A stretch of DNA of 64,000 nt from Pseudideonella sakaiensis (lineage in GTDB: Bacteria; Pseudomonadota; Gammaproteobacteria; Burkholderiales; Burkholderiaceae_C). This document shows positions 8,472 through 18,150 of the stretch, in pieces. The translations under genes were made by a program, and so were the position numbers. The stretch spans positions 62,001 through 126,000 of the forward strand of contig NZ_BBYR01000030.1 in the NCBI RefSeq assembly GCF_001293525.1, read 5' to 3'. The notes under the pieces are model-generated. The model saw only the letters and a program-made list of their open reading frames with translations. It did not search any database and had not been told where the DNA came from. Every line of letters starts with the position of its first letter. Position 1 is the first letter of the stretch.

Positions 8472-9758
8472 TCAGCCCCCGAAACAGCGCGCCGCGTGCA
8501 GCCCCAGCCCGGTCGCCACGCTGGCGAAGCGGTCGCCGCGCACCGCGCGGGCGCCCGGGAAGGCGGCCGCGATGCGCTGGGCGAGCAGGCGCAGGCCGGT
8601 CGAGCCGCCGGTGAAGAAGAGGGTGGCGATGCGCTCCGGGGCGAGGCCGGCGCGGGTGACGGTCTCGCGCGCGGCCTCGACGATGCGCGCCACGTCGGCC
8701 TCGATCGCGTCCACCGCGGTGGCCTCGTCGAGCCCGGCCGCCAGCCGCGCCTCCACCACCGACAGGTCGATGGTGGTCTGCCCGCCGTCGGCCACGTCGA
8801 TCTTGGCCTGCTCGGCGCGGGCCGCGAGCTCGTGGCCGAGGCGCTCGCTGACGACCGTCATCAGCCGCGCGTGGTGGCGCGGGTCGGCGTAGTTGCCCTT
8901 GAGGGCGCGCAGCTCGGCCACCCGCTGCGGCGAGTAGACGGTGTTGATCAGGTGCCAGGTGGCGAGGTCGAAGTAGATGCCGCTGGGCACCTCGCGCGGG
9001 GCCGCGCCGCCCACGCTCGGGCCGAAGGCGCCATAGCCGAAGGCCGGCAGGATGGCGGCCAGTTCGATGCGGCGGTCGAAGTCGGTGCCGGCGAGGTGCA
9101 CGCCGTGGTTGGCGAGCACGTCGTCGTGGCGCTCGACGCGCCGCGCGCGCGCCGGCCCGACGCGCACCACCGAGAAGTCCGAGGTGCCGCCGCCGATGTC
9201 GGCCACCAGCACGATCTCCTCCGCGCCGAGGTGGCGCTCGTGGTCGAAGGCGGCGGCGATCGGCTCGTACTGGAACTGCAGCTCGCGGAAGCCGACGCGC
9301 CGCGCGGCGCTGGCCAGCGCCTCCTGGGCCGCGGCGTCGCGCGCCGGGTCGTCGTCGACGAAGTGCACGGGGCGGCCCAGCACGGCGCGCTCGATCGGCG
9401 CACCGACGCGCGCCTCGGCGCAGCGCTTCAGGTGCAGCAGGTAGCCGGCGATGATGTCCAGGTACTTCACGCCGCGGCCGCCGCCGACGTCGGTGGTCTG
9501 CTCCACCAGCGCCGAGCCGAGGATGCTCTTCATCGAGCGCATCAGCCGGCCGTCCAGGCCATCGACGTAGGCGGCGACGGCCGCCCGGCCGAAGGCACGC
9601 GGCGGCCCGTCGTTCTCCGGCCCGTCGACGAAGTAGAAGACCGCGGTCGGCATCGTGCGGTGCTCGCCTTCCAGCGGCACCAGCGCGGTGGCGCCCGCGG
9701 GGCCCTCGGGCACGGCGATCGCGGAGTTCGAGGTGCCGAAGTCGATGGCGCAGTACAT
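8472..9758 (-). CDS. Hsp70-family ATPase without substrate-binding domain (YegD-like)
   Basis: A 428-residue protein with the actin/Hsp70 ATPase motifs: phosphate-1 IDFGTSNSAIAV near the N-terminus, phosphate-2 VADIGGGTSDFSVV in the middle, and adenosine motif FFTGGSTGLRLL near the C-terminus. It ends right after the nucleotide-binding domain, so the peptide-binding domain of DnaK is missing. That layout matches the YegD group of Hsp70-like proteins, whose clients are not established. Start: ATG at 9758, directly before the first beta strand. It lies alone, reading toward cybH (convergent). Confidence 0.85.
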   Translation of the reverse strand: MYCAIDFGTSNSAIAVPEGPAGATALVPLEGEHRTMPTAVFYFVDGPENDGPPRAFGRAAVAAYVDGLDGRLMRSMKSILGSALVEQTTDVGGGRGVKYLDIIAGYLLHLKRCAEARVGAPIERAVLGRPVHFVDDDPARDAAAQEALASAARRVGFRELQFQYEPIAAAFDHERHLGAEEIVLVADIGGGTSDFSVVRVGPARARRVERHDDVLANHGVHLAGTDFDRRIELAAILPAFGYGAFGPSVGGAAPREVPSGIYFDLATWHLINTVYSPQRVAELRALKGNYADPRHHARLMTVVSERLGHELAARAEQAKIDVADGGQTTIDLSVVEARLAAGLDEATAVDAIEADVARIVEAARETVTRAGLAPERIATLFFTGGSTGLRLLAQRIAAAFPGARAVRGDRFASVATGLGLHAARCFGG

Positions 9759-9835
9759 GGCGGGGCGGGAAGGCGGCCGTTCGGCGGGGGCGCGATCATA
9801 GGGGCGCCGCGCCCGCCGCGCACGCCCCGGACGCG

Positions 9836-11131
9836 CTAGTCGTAGCTTTCCGCGTCCGGGTCCGTCGCTTCCAGCTCGTAGGAGGCGGCCACCATCGCCA
9901 GCCGCGCGATCACGCCGTACATGTAGAAGCGGTTCGGCGCGCTCGCCCCCGGCTTCGCGCCGCGGCGCGGCAGCTGGTTCGACTCGGCGAAGGCCAGCGG
10001 CACGAAGCTCGCGCCCGGCGCATTCAGGTTCTCGTCGGCACCGCGCTCGGGATTGACGCGGTAGTAGCCGCCGACGACGTAGCGGTCGATCATCGTGACC
10101 ACCGGCTCGGCCACCGCGTCGTTGATGCGCTCGTGGGTGGGCACGCCTTCCTGGAGGAAGAGCTCGTCGCCCGGCTCCGCCGGGGCCTGGCCCTCGGCGC
10201 GGCGCACGCGCGCGCGTTCGGCCAGCACCGCGACGTCGCGCGCCTCGCGCACCGTCAGCACGCCGAGCCGGTCCGGCCCGTCGTCGGCCTTCACCAGCAC
10301 GAAGGGCTTCTCCTGGATCCCGTACTCCTTGTACTTGCGCCGCACCTTCGACAGCAGCGCGTCGGCGTGCGTGGTCAGCGCGTCCAGGCCGGCCGGCGAC
10401 TCCAGGTCGACCCGGCCGGCGCGCGTGATCATCGGGTTGATCAGCCACGGGTCCATGCCGAGCATCTTCGCGAACTTCTTCGCCAGCTCCTCGTAGGCCT
10501 GGAAGTGCTTGGTCTTGCGCCGCACGCCCCAGCCCGCGTGCAGCGGCGGCAGCAGGTACTGCTCGTGCAGGTTCTGCAGCACCGCGGGCACGCCGTCGGC
10601 CAGGTCGTGGTTCAGCAGGATGGTGCAGGGGTCGAAGTCCTTCAGCAGCAGCCGGCCGCGCTGGCGCACAAGCGGCTCGATCGTCAGCGCGCTGCCGTCC
10701 GGCAGTGCCACCGGCGTCGGCGCCGTCACCGACTCGTCGAGCGTGCCCAGGCGCACGTTGAGGCCGGCCTGGTGGAAGATGCGCACCAGCCGCTCGACGT
10801 TCATCAGGTAGCCGTGGCGCGTGCTGCGGTCCGGGATCAGCAGCAGGTTCTTGGCCTCGGGGCAGATCTTCTCGATCGCCGCCATCGCCGCCTGCACCGC
10901 CAGCGGCAGCATCTCGTCGGTGAGGTTGTGGAAGCCGGTGGGGAAGAGGTGGGTGTCCACTGGCGCCAGCTTGAAGCCCGCGTTGCGCACGTCGACCGCG
11001 GTGTAGAACGGCGGCGTGTGCTCCATCCACTCGAGCCGGAACCAGCGCTCGATCGCCGGCAGCGACTCCAGGATGCGCTGCTCGAGTTCGTTGATCGGCC
11101 CGGTCAGGGCGGTGATGAGGTGAGGAACCAT
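9836..11131 (-). CDS. gshA: glutamate-cysteine ligase, proteobacterial third type
   Basis: A 431-residue protein matching the GshA type first defined in Acidithiobacillus and found across betaproteobacteria (TIGR02049-like), which makes gamma-glutamylcysteine, the first step of glutathione synthesis. Conserved-looking stretches include FLPTGFHNLTDEMLPLAVQ-like residues near 65, DRSTRHGYLMNVERLVRIF, and ILLNHDLADG. It differs from the E. coli and plant GshA types. gshB is not adjacent in this window. Start: ATG at 11131. Glutathione use is supported locally by a glutathione peroxidase and a glutathione transferase further right. Confidence 0.82.
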   Translation of the reverse strand: MVPHLITALTGPINELEQRILESLPAIERWFRLEWMEHTPPFYTAVDVRNAGFKLAPVDTHLFPTGFHNLTDEMLPLAVQAAMAAIEKICPEAKNLLLIPDRSTRHGYLMNVERLVRIFHQAGLNVRLGTLDESVTAPTPVALPDGSALTIEPLVRQRGRLLLKDFDPCTILLNHDLADGVPAVLQNLHEQYLLPPLHAGWGVRRKTKHFQAYEELAKKFAKMLGMDPWLINPMITRAGRVDLESPAGLDALTTHADALLSKVRRKYKEYGIQEKPFVLVKADDGPDRLGVLTVREARDVAVLAERARVRRAEGQAPAEPGDELFLQEGVPTHERINDAVAEPVVTMIDRYVVGGYYRVNPERGADENLNAPGASFVPLAFAESNQLPRRGAKPGASAPNRFYMYGVIARLAMVAASYELEATDPDAESYD

Positions 11132-11335
11132 GGACGCCCCGGGGTGGCTGGCAGTGCTTTGCCGGGAATTCTAGGCACGCCGGGGATGCGCCCGACGAGG
11201 CCGGGGCCATGGCGGGCTTGCGCTGTCGGCCCTCGCGCCGGCAGCGCCCGCGCTGCCGTGGTGACATCATGACGACGGTCGCGCCGGCGCGCCCCTCCCG
11301 GCGGCGCCGGTAGCCGTCCCGCGCCAACCCGAGCC

Positions 11336-12148
11336 GTGCAGCACCCTCCCTTCACCTTGCTTCGGTGCGCGAGCGCCGGCATCGAGGCCGTGACGGCGGA
11401 CACGGCGCTCGTGTTCGGCCGCCATACCCACGACCAGTACGGCGTCGGCCTGATCGAGCGCGGCGCGCAGCGATCGGCAAGCGGCCGGGGAGTCGTGGAA
11501 GCGGGTGCGGGCGACATCATCACCGTCAACCCGGGCGAGGTGCACGACGGGGCGCCGATCGGCGATGGCGGACGATCCTGGCGGATGCTCTACCTGGACC
11601 CTGCGCTCGTGGCCGAGCTCGGCGCCGACGTTGCGGGCGGATGGACGGCATCGGCCATCGAGTTCAGCCGGCCGACCGTCAGCGACGGGCGCATCGCAGG
11701 CCGCTTCAGAAGGCTCTTCCACGCAGTCACCGCGGGCGAGCCCGCAGCGCGGGACGGATGCTCAACGGACCAGGCGCTGCTGCTCCTGCTCGGCGACCTG
11801 CTGCAGGCCAGGCGCGCCGAGGGCCGCGCCGTGCCGGCCGGCATCGCGAGGGCGCGCGCGCGGATCGACGACGATCCGGGCGCCGCGCCGACCCTGGCCG
11901 ACCTCGCGCACGAGGCCGGGCTCGGCCGCCACCAGTTCCTGCGGGCCTTCGCCCGGGCCACCGGACTGACGCCCCACGCCTACCTCGTGCAGCGGCGCAT
12001 CCACCACGCGCGCCGGCTCATCGCCCGAGGCCTGCCGCTCGCCGATGCGGCCGCCGACGCCGGCTTTGCCGATCAGAGCCACATGACCCGGCTGTTCGTG
12101 CGCAGCTTCGGCATGTCGCCGGGGGCTTACGCCCGGGCCACTGCCTGA
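11336..12148 (+). CDS. AraC-family transcriptional regulator
   Basis: A 270-residue regulator. The N-terminal cupin-like ligand domain (GRHTHDQYGVGLIERG, DIITVNPGEVHDG) is followed by a C-terminal double helix-turn-helix (LADLAHEAGLGRHQFLRAF and AAADAGFADQSHMTRLFVRSF). It starts with GTG at 11336. It lies 85 bases before the B3/4-domain gene in the same direction, a pairing I recall as common in proteobacteria, so it probably controls that gene. Its ligand is unknown. Confidence 0.83.
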   Translation: MQHPPFTLLRCASAGIEAVTADTALVFGRHTHDQYGVGLIERGAQRSASGRGVVEAGAGDIITVNPGEVHDGAPIGDGGRSWRMLYLDPALVAELGADVAGGWTASAIEFSRPTVSDGRIAGRFRRLFHAVTAGEPAARDGCSTDQALLLLLGDLLQARRAEGRAVPAGIARARARIDDDPGAAPTLADLAHEAGLGRHQFLRAFARATGLTPHAYLVQRRIHHARRLIARGLPLADAAADAGFADQSHMTRLFVRSFGMSPGAYARATA

Positions 12149-12233
12149 TCCGACCCGCCTGCAATCTCATTCAAGACGGCCGGACGGGCGCGCGGCGAGC
12201 ATCCGTGCGGAACCACCCCCACGAGGCCTGATC

Positions 12234-12902
12234 GTGTTCTCCTACGCGCCGTCCATCCGCCGCGACTTTCCCGAACTGGCCACCTGCGTGCTGCGCGTCG
12301 ACGGCGTGACCACCGCCGCCACGGCGGCGGAGCCCGTGGCCCGGTTCCTCGCGCTGGCCCGCCGGCGCATGGCGGGGACGACGGAGGGCGGCCTGCCCGA
12401 GATCCAGGCCTGGCGGCGCGCGTTCGCGAAGATGGGCCTGAAGCCCACCCAGTACCGCTGTGCGTCGGAAGCCCTGCTTCGCCGGCTTCGCAAGGAAGAC
12501 GGCCTGCCCTCCGTCCACCCCCTGGTGGACCTGTGCAATGCCGTGTCGGCGGGCTTCGCCATCCCGATCGCGGCCATCGACCTCGACCGGGTCGACGGCC
12601 GGCTCCGCGTGCAAGCCGCCAGCGGCACGGAGATCTACGAGACCTTCGCGGGCGACATCGAGCATCCGGAGGCCGGCGAGATCATCTTCGTCGATGCCGC
12701 CCACCGAGCCCACGCCCGGCGCTGGGCGAACCGCCAGAGCGGCCATTCGGCGGTGATGGACAGGACCACCCGTGCGCTCGTGGTGGCGGAGGCGTTGCAC
12801 GACGGGGCGACCGCAGACCTCGTCCGGCTGATGGCGGCCTTGCGAACGTCGATCTCGGCGCTCTGGCCCCACGCGACGCTCACCGACGTGCCGGTGCCCT
12901 GA
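12234..12902 (+). CDS. B3/4 tRNA-binding-domain protein
   Basis: A 222-residue stand-alone B3/4 domain, the fold found in the phenylalanyl-tRNA synthetase beta chain. LPEIQAWRRAFAKMGLKPT and SVHPLVDLCNAVSAGFAIPI are the family signature segments. Stand-alone members are suspected of editing mischarged tRNA or handling free amino acids; the activity here is unproven. It starts with GTG and follows the AraC gene, so it is probably its target. A minus-strand terminator lies downstream at 12972-12998. Confidence 0.8.
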   Translation: MFSYAPSIRRDFPELATCVLRVDGVTTAATAAEPVARFLALARRRMAGTTEGGLPEIQAWRRAFAKMGLKPTQYRCASEALLRRLRKEDGLPSVHPLVDLCNAVSAGFAIPIAAIDLDRVDGRLRVQAASGTEIYETFAGDIEHPEAGEIIFVDAAHRAHARRWANRQSGHSAVMDRTTRALVVAEALHDGATADLVRLMAALRTSISALWPHATLTDVPVP

Positions 12903-12971
12903 ACGTCGCGCCCCTGCCCGCTCTGGGGCCGGCGGTGGCGCGTTCGCGGGCATCGGCGGCGCCGGCGGGAG

Positions 12972-12998
12972 AAATAAAAGGGGCCCCGGAGGGCCCCT
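12972..12998 (-). terminator. rho-independent terminator after amtB
   Basis: Perfect 8-bp stem AGGGGCCC/GGGCCCCT with a four-base loop. Read on the minus strand it is followed by TTTTATTT, giving a classic intrinsic terminator 43 bases past the amtB stop. It closes the porin-glnK-amtB operon. Confidence 0.85.
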
Positions 12999-13041
12999 GA
13001 GGATCGGCAGCGTCCGGCCCCGGGCCGGACGGGTGGGCGGA

Positions 13042-14577
13042 TCAGTTGTGGTACGCCGTCTCGCCGTGCGAGGTGATGTCGAGGCCTTCGCGCTCCTCGT
13101 CTTCCGGCACGCGCAGGCCGATCACCATGTCGACGATCTTGAACGCGACGACCGAGACGACGCCCGACCAGACGATGGTCAGCAGCACGCCCTTCAGCTG
13201 CACCCAGACCTGCGACGCGATGGAGTAGGCGTCCGGCGCGATCGCCGTGGCCGTGACCCAGTCGCCCACCGCGCTCGGGCCGCCCAGGTTGGGCGAGTTG
13301 AACACGCCGGTCAGCAGCGCGCCGACGATGCCGCCGACGCCGTGCACGCCGAACACGTCCAGCGAGTCGTCCGCGCCGAGCATGCGCTTCAGGCCGTTGA
13401 CACCCCACAGGCAGGCGAAGCCGGCGATGAAGCCGATCACGATGCCGCCGCCGATGCCGACGTTGCCGCAGGCCGGGGTGATCGCCACCAGGCCGGCCAC
13501 CGCGCCCGAGGCCGCGCCGAGCATCGAGGCCTTGCCCTTCATCAGCGCTTCGCCGATGCACCAGGCCAGCACGGCGGCGGCGGTCGCGGCCAGCGTGTTG
13601 ACGAAGGCCAGCGCGGCGAAGCCGTTGGCTTCCAGCGCGGAGCCGGCGTTGAAGCCGAACCAGCCCACCCACAGCAGCGAGGCACCGACCATCGTCAGCG
13701 TCAGCGAGTGCGGCGTCATCGATTCCTTGCCGAAGCCGATGCGCTTGCCGACCATGTAGGCACCCACCAGGCCGGCGACCGCGGCGTTGATGTGCACCAC
13801 CGTGCCACCCGCGAAGTCCAGCGCGCCCCACTGCCAGATCAGGCCGGCCTTGCTGGTCATCTCGTCGGCCACCGCGGCCGAGGTGTAGGCGTCCGGACCC
13901 ATCCAGAACCAGACCATGTGCGCCATCGGCGTGTAGCTGAAGGTGAACCACAGCACCATGAAGGCCAGCACCGCCGAGAACTTGATGCGCTCGGCGAAGG
14001 CGCCGACGATCAGGCAGCAGGTGATGCCGGCGAAGGTGGCCTGGAAGGCGGCGAACACGATCTCGGGGATGTAGACGCCCTTGCTGAAGGTCGCGCCGGG
14101 CGCGAAGGTGCCCGCGGCGTTGTCCCAGATGCCCTTGAGCATCACCCGGTCCAGCCCGCCGATGAACTTGTTGCCCTCGGTGAAGGCCAGGCTGTAGCCG
14201 TACAGCACCCACAGCACGACGATCATCGAGAAGGTGACCATCACCTGCATCAGCACCGACAGCATGTTCTTGCTGCGCACCAGGCCGCCGTAGAACAGCG
14301 CCAGGCCGGGCACAGTCATCATGATCACCAGCAGCGTGGCGACCATCATCCAGGCGGTGTCGCCCTTGTTGATCTGCGGCGCGGCGGCCGGTGCCGCGGA
14401 CGCGGCATCGGCGGCGGCCGAGGCCGCGGGAGCCGCAGGCGCGGCGGCCGGCGCGGAGGCTTCGGTCGCGACGGCGGAGGCGGCGGCCTCGGGCGCGGAG
14501 GCCGGCTGCGCCAGGGCGGCGCCGGCGAAGCCCCAGGCCGCCAGGCCCAGGGCAAGGGATGCGATCAGTTTCTTCAT
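13042..14577 (-). CDS. amtB: ammonium transporter AmtB
   Basis: A 511-residue Amt/Mep/Rh channel of the inner membrane that imports ammonium. A cleavable signal peptide (residues 1-23) is followed by an Ala/Pro-rich linker of about 45 residues, then INKGDTAWMM starts the eleven-helix channel. Hallmarks are FYGGLVRSKN, the D(F/A)AGGTVVHINA signature, and the C-terminal LDITSHGETAY tail that contacts GlnK. It lies 62 bases after glnK, forming the classic glnK-amtB pair; GlnK blocks the channel in nitrogen excess. Regulation is probably by NtrC and sigma-54 from the promoter upstream of the porin gene. Confidence 0.95.
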   Translation of the reverse strand: MKKLIASLALGLAAWGFAGAALAQPASAPEAAASAVATEASAPAAAPAAPAASAAADAASAAPAAAPQINKGDTAWMMVATLLVIMMTVPGLALFYGGLVRSKNMLSVLMQVMVTFSMIVVLWVLYGYSLAFTEGNKFIGGLDRVMLKGIWDNAAGTFAPGATFSKGVYIPEIVFAAFQATFAGITCCLIVGAFAERIKFSAVLAFMVLWFTFSYTPMAHMVWFWMGPDAYTSAAVADEMTSKAGLIWQWGALDFAGGTVVHINAAVAGLVGAYMVGKRIGFGKESMTPHSLTLTMVGASLLWVGWFGFNAGSALEANGFAALAFVNTLAATAAAVLAWCIGEALMKGKASMLGAASGAVAGLVAITPACGNVGIGGGIVIGFIAGFACLWGVNGLKRMLGADDSLDVFGVHGVGGIVGALLTGVFNSPNLGGPSAVGDWVTATAIAPDAYSIASQVWVQLKGVLLTIVWSGVVSVVAFKIVDMVIGLRVPEDEEREGLDITSHGETAYHN

Positions 14578-14639
14578 GGTCGGATTCGGGTTCTCGGTTG
14601 GTCGGTGGCGGGCGGCTCAGCGGCCGCCGGGGCAGCGTC

Positions 14640-15008
<369 letters not shown>

Positions 15009-15737
15009 TCAGAAGCTCTTGAGCACCGACAGCACGACGGTGTCCTTCGCCAGGTCCTTGCCCGATTGCGGGCCGAAGAAGATCCCGTCGCGGTTGGTGC
15101 CGACGTAGCTCGCGCCGAGCACGAAGCCGCTCAGGTCGTAGGTGACGCCGAGCTTGTAGTCGGTGATCTTCCCGGCCGCGCCCGGCACGTTGCGCACCTT
15201 CTGGTAGCCGACGTGGGCGTTGACGCCGAAGCCGCCGCCGAGGTCCTGCGCCAGCGACAGGTCCAGGTAGCCGGAGTTCTTCGTGTTCGGCGCGCCGAAG
15301 AAGTCCGAGGTGGCGTGCGAGTACTTCAGCGTCGCCGGGCCGAAGGTCGCGCCGACGTAGAGCTCGGTGTTGTCGATCTTCGTCGTGCCGCCCTTGCCGC
15401 TGCCCGGGTAGTAGTAGTAGATCGCGCCGACGTCCAGCCCGACCCCGCCGACCTCGGTCTTGAAGCCGCCGTAGAAGTCCATCTCGAGGTTGGCGCCGTT
15501 GTAGAAGGCGCTGTCGAGGTTCGAATTCCAGTTGCCGAGGTAGAAGCCCGACGGGTGGCTGAAATCGAAGCCGCCCTGCAGCGCCGGCTTCTTGTCGGTC
15601 TGCGAGATGCCGCGGAAGCGGTAGTCCGACACCAGGCTCAGGTTGCCCGTCACCGTCGGGCCGGTGGACTGTGCCAGGGCGCCGATGGACGTGAGGGCCA
15701 GCAGACCGGCGACGGCCCAGGAACGCGAGGTACTCAT
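15009..15737 (-). CDS. TorF-family putative porin
   Basis: A 242-residue exported protein: signal peptide (residues 1-22, cut after ALAQ), then GNLSLVSDYRFRGISQTDKK, the N-terminal signature of the TorF family, and alternating strands rich in Tyr and Gly ending in Phe (VVLSVLKSF), as for an outer-membrane beta barrel. It is the first gene of a porin-glnK-amtB unit, 30 bases before glnK, so it may admit nitrogen compounds across the outer membrane under nitrogen limitation (inference from context). Confidence 0.85.
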   Translation of the reverse strand: MSTSRSWAVAGLLALTSIGALAQSTGPTVTGNLSLVSDYRFRGISQTDKKPALQGGFDFSHPSGFYLGNWNSNLDSAFYNGANLEMDFYGGFKTEVGGVGLDVGAIYYYYPGSGKGGTTKIDNTELYVGATFGPATLKYSHATSDFFGAPNTKNSGYLDLSLAQDLGGGFGVNAHVGYQKVRNVPGAAGKITDYKLGVTYDLSGFVLGASYVGTNRDGIFFGPQSGKDLAKDTVVLSVLKSF

Positions 15738-15816
15738 AGGTCTCCAGTGCGGGAAGAGCAGCGCCCGCGGGCGGGCCCGGGGCGGAAGGGGGTGGGAAGG
15801 AACGGCGTGGGGTCTT

Positions 15817-15832
15817 TGCAGAATCCATGCCA
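15817..15832 (-). promoter_or_regulatory. sigma-54 promoter (-24/-12) of the porin-glnK-amtB operon
   Basis: Minus strand TGGCATGGATTCTGCA against consensus TGGCAYN5TTGCW: only one position differs, and the invariant GG and GC are correctly spaced. It ends about 80 bases before the porin ATG and has an NtrC-type enhancer site about 80-100 bases upstream. Confidence 0.85.
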
Positions 15833-15913
15833 CTGCGCCGGAAACAGGCGGACCGGGCCGGATCGGGGCGGGACCGGCCGTGCTGCACCAAGCGCGCTGC
15901 CGCGACCCGGAAA

Positions 15914-15930
15914 TGCACCGAGGTGGTGCA
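15914..15930. promoter_or_regulatory. NtrC binding site (enhancer)
   Basis: TGCACC-N5-GGTGCA, a perfect dyad identical to the NtrC consensus. A second half-site TGCACC begins at 15884, so the two are 30 bases (about three helical turns) apart, a spacing suited to cooperative NtrC dimers. Together with the -24/-12 box this predicts nitrogen-limitation control of the operon. Confidence 0.85.
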
Positions 15931-16028
15931 TCGGCGGCCCGGTATCCCCAGAACGTGGGAGGTCGCACCCCTCCGCAAGGGGTTCCCCGGGCCGTTTTCC
16001 CAAGGATGGGGCGCCGCACAGTGGCGCC

Positions 16029-17573
16029 ATGTCGCTCGCGATCCTGCACAGCCGCGCGCTGCGCGGCCTGGACGCCCCGGTGGTCACCGTCGAGGTGCAC
16101 CTGGCCAACGGCCTGCCGTACTTCGGCCTGGTCGGCCTGGCGGACACCGAGGTCAAGGAGGCGCGCGAGCGGGTGCGCGCGGCGCTGGTGAACAGCGGCC
16201 TCGCCTTCCCGCACGACAAGCGCATCACCGTCAGCCTCGCGCCGGCCGACCTGCCAAAGGACTCCGGCCGCTTCGACCTGCCGATCGCGCTCGGCATCCT
16301 GGCGGCCAGCGGCCAGCTGGAGCCGGCGCGGCTGGCCGCGCACGAGTTCGCCGGCGAACTGTCGCTCGGCGGCGAGCTGCGGCCGGTGCGCGGCGCGCTG
16401 GTGATGGCGCTGGCGCTGCAGCGCGACGGCGTGCCGCGCCGCCTGGTGCTGCCGCCGGGCAGCGCCGAGGAGGCGGCCCGGCTGGACGACGGGCCGGTGT
16501 GGCGCGCCGATCACCTGCTGGACGTGGTCGCCGCGGTGGCGCGGGCGGAGGCCACGCTGCCCCCGCCGCTGCCGGGCCGGCGGGCGCCCGGCCTGCGTCC
16601 GGCCGAGCCCGCGCCGGCGGTCGCCGCGCCCCCGGGTCCCGACCTGCGCGAGGTGCGCGGCCAGGCCGGCGCGCGCCGCGCGCTCGAGGTGGCGGCGGCC
16701 GGCGGGCACAGCTTGCTGCTGGTCGGCCCGCCCGGCACCGGCAAGTCCATGCTGGCGCAGCGCCTGCCCGGCCTGCTGCCGCCGCCGTCGCGCGAGGAGG
16801 CGCTCGCCTCCGCGGCCGTCTGGAGCCTCGCCGGCCGCTTCGACCCGGCGCAGTGGGGCCGGCGGGTGCTGCGTGCCCCCCACCATGGGGCCTCGGCACC
16901 GGCGCTGGTCGGCGGCGGGTCGCCGCCGCGGCCGGGCGAGATCTCGCTCGCCCATGCGGGCGTGCTCTTCCTCGACGAGCTGCCCGAGTTCCCGCGTGCC
17001 GCGCTGGAGGCGCTGCGCGAGCCGCTGGAGTCGGGCCGCGTGACGATCTCGCGTGCGCTGCACCAGGCCGAGTTTCCGGCCCGCTTCCAGCTCGTCGCGG
17101 CGATGAACCCCTGCCCCTGCGGCCACCACGGCAGCCCGCTGCGGGCCTGCCGCTGCCCGCCGGACCGGGTGCAGCGGTACCAGGGCCGGCTCAGCGGCCC
17201 GCTGCTCGACCGCATCGACCTGCAGGTGGAGGTGCCGGCGATCGAGGCCGTGGTGCTGGCCGGGCTGCCGGCCGGCGAAGACAGCGCCACGGTGGCGGCC
17301 CGCGTCGCCACCGCGCGGCAGCGGCAGCAGGCGCGGCAGGGCGCGCCGAACGCCACGCTCGAGGGGGGCGCGCTGGACCGCCACGCGGCACCGACACCCG
17401 ACGCGCAGCGCTTCCTGCAGGCCGCCGCCGGGCGGCTCGGCTGGTCGGCCCGCGGCTACCACCGCGTGCTGCGCATCGCCCGCACGGTGGCCGACCTCGC
17501 CGGCGCGCCGGCCGCCGACGTGGCGCACGTGGCGGAGGCGATCCAGTACCGGCGGGTGCTGGCCGCGGGGTGA
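16029..17573 (+). CDS. comM: YifB/ComM family AAA+ ATPase
   Basis: A 514-residue Mg-chelatase-like helicase. The N-terminal Lon-protease-like fold (residues 1-170) is followed by the ATPase with Walker A GPPGTGKS (233-240), Walker B VLFLDELPEF, a Cys-rich NPCPCGHHGS region, and a C-terminal helical domain ending in VAEAIQYRRV. ComM promotes branch migration during natural transformation, so it helps integrate foreign DNA. It is divergent from the porin operon, so the 291-base region between holds the promoters of both. Start: ATG at 16029. Confidence 0.92.
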   Translation: MSLAILHSRALRGLDAPVVTVEVHLANGLPYFGLVGLADTEVKEARERVRAALVNSGLAFPHDKRITVSLAPADLPKDSGRFDLPIALGILAASGQLEPARLAAHEFAGELSLGGELRPVRGALVMALALQRDGVPRRLVLPPGSAEEAARLDDGPVWRADHLLDVVAAVARAEATLPPPLPGRRAPGLRPAEPAPAVAAPPGPDLREVRGQAGARRALEVAAAGGHSLLLVGPPGTGKSMLAQRLPGLLPPPSREEALASAAVWSLAGRFDPAQWGRRVLRAPHHGASAPALVGGGSPPRPGEISLAHAGVLFLDELPEFPRAALEALREPLESGRVTISRALHQAEFPARFQLVAAMNPCPCGHHGSPLRACRCPPDRVQRYQGRLSGPLLDRIDLQVEVPAIEAVVLAGLPAGEDSATVAARVATARQRQQARQGAPNATLEGGALDRHAAPTPDAQRFLQAAAGRLGWSARGYHRVLRIARTVADLAGAPAADVAHVAEAIQYRRVLAAG

Positions 17574-17598
17574 GCGCGGGGCGCAGGCGTGCCGCGGT

Positions 17599-18150
17599 TC
17601 AGCGCGGTCCGAAGGCCGCGGCCGCCCAGGTCTCGACCGGCTGGAAGCCCGGGTCGGCGCGGCAGATTGCTTCGGTCTCGGCCCAGATCTCGGCGTCGCT
17701 GCGCGTGAGGTCGAGCGGATCGCCGTGCGGCTGGGGCACGTACCACGGCGTGTCGAGGTAGACCTCGACGGTGTTGCCTTCGATGTCCGCGAAGTAGATG
17801 GACAGCGCGTTGCCGTGGTTCATGCCGCGCATCTGTTCGGCGCCGTGCGCCAGCGCGCGCTCGCGCACGCGGCGCAGGTCGTCGATCGCGGCCACCTTGA
17901 ACGACAGCTGCATCACCGTGCTCGGTGCGCCGGCGCCGCGGCCGCTCGCCAGCACGAGCTGGTGGTGCTGCTGCGGCGAGCCGCTGAGGAAGTGCAGTTG
18001 CATCCGGAAATTGCGGCCCTCGCCCTGGTCGGTCAGGCGCAGGCCGAAGACCTCGGTGTAGAAGCGGGTCATCGCGGCGATGTCGCGCACGAAGATGCCG
18101 AAGTGCGAGAGCTGGGGCGTGGCGCCGGCCACGGCGGTCGGGGGGGTCAT
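17599..18150 (-). CDS. VOC-family (glyoxalase/extradiol dioxygenase-like) protein
   Basis: A 183-residue protein with two vicinal-oxygen-chelate half domains: HFGIFVRDIAAMTRFYTEVFG at the start and YFADIEGNTVEVYLDTPWY near the end. The N-terminal His and the C-terminal Glu (in NTVEVYL) can be metal ligands, so a metal-dependent lyase or dioxygenase role is plausible. It is the last gene of a cluster with a quinone reductase-like enzyme, a Bug binding protein and a fumarylacetoacetate-hydrolase-like enzyme, suggesting degradation of an aromatic or a carboxylic acid. The ATG at 18150 follows GAGGACC. Confidence 0.78.
   Translation of the reverse strand: MTPPTAVAGATPQLSHFGIFVRDIAAMTRFYTEVFGLRLTDQGEGRNFRMQLHFLSGSPQQHHQLVLASGRGAGAPSTVMQLSFKVAAIDDLRRVRERALAHGAEQMRGMNHGNALSIYFADIEGNTVEVYLDTPWYVPQPHGDPLDLTRSDAEIWAETEAICRADPGFQPVETWAAAAFGPR

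Noticed and set aside
8472-11327. A 951-codon frame joining the Hsp70 gene to sequence upstream
   Set aside because: Only the last 428 codons are Hsp70; the rest is a shadow frame of gshA.
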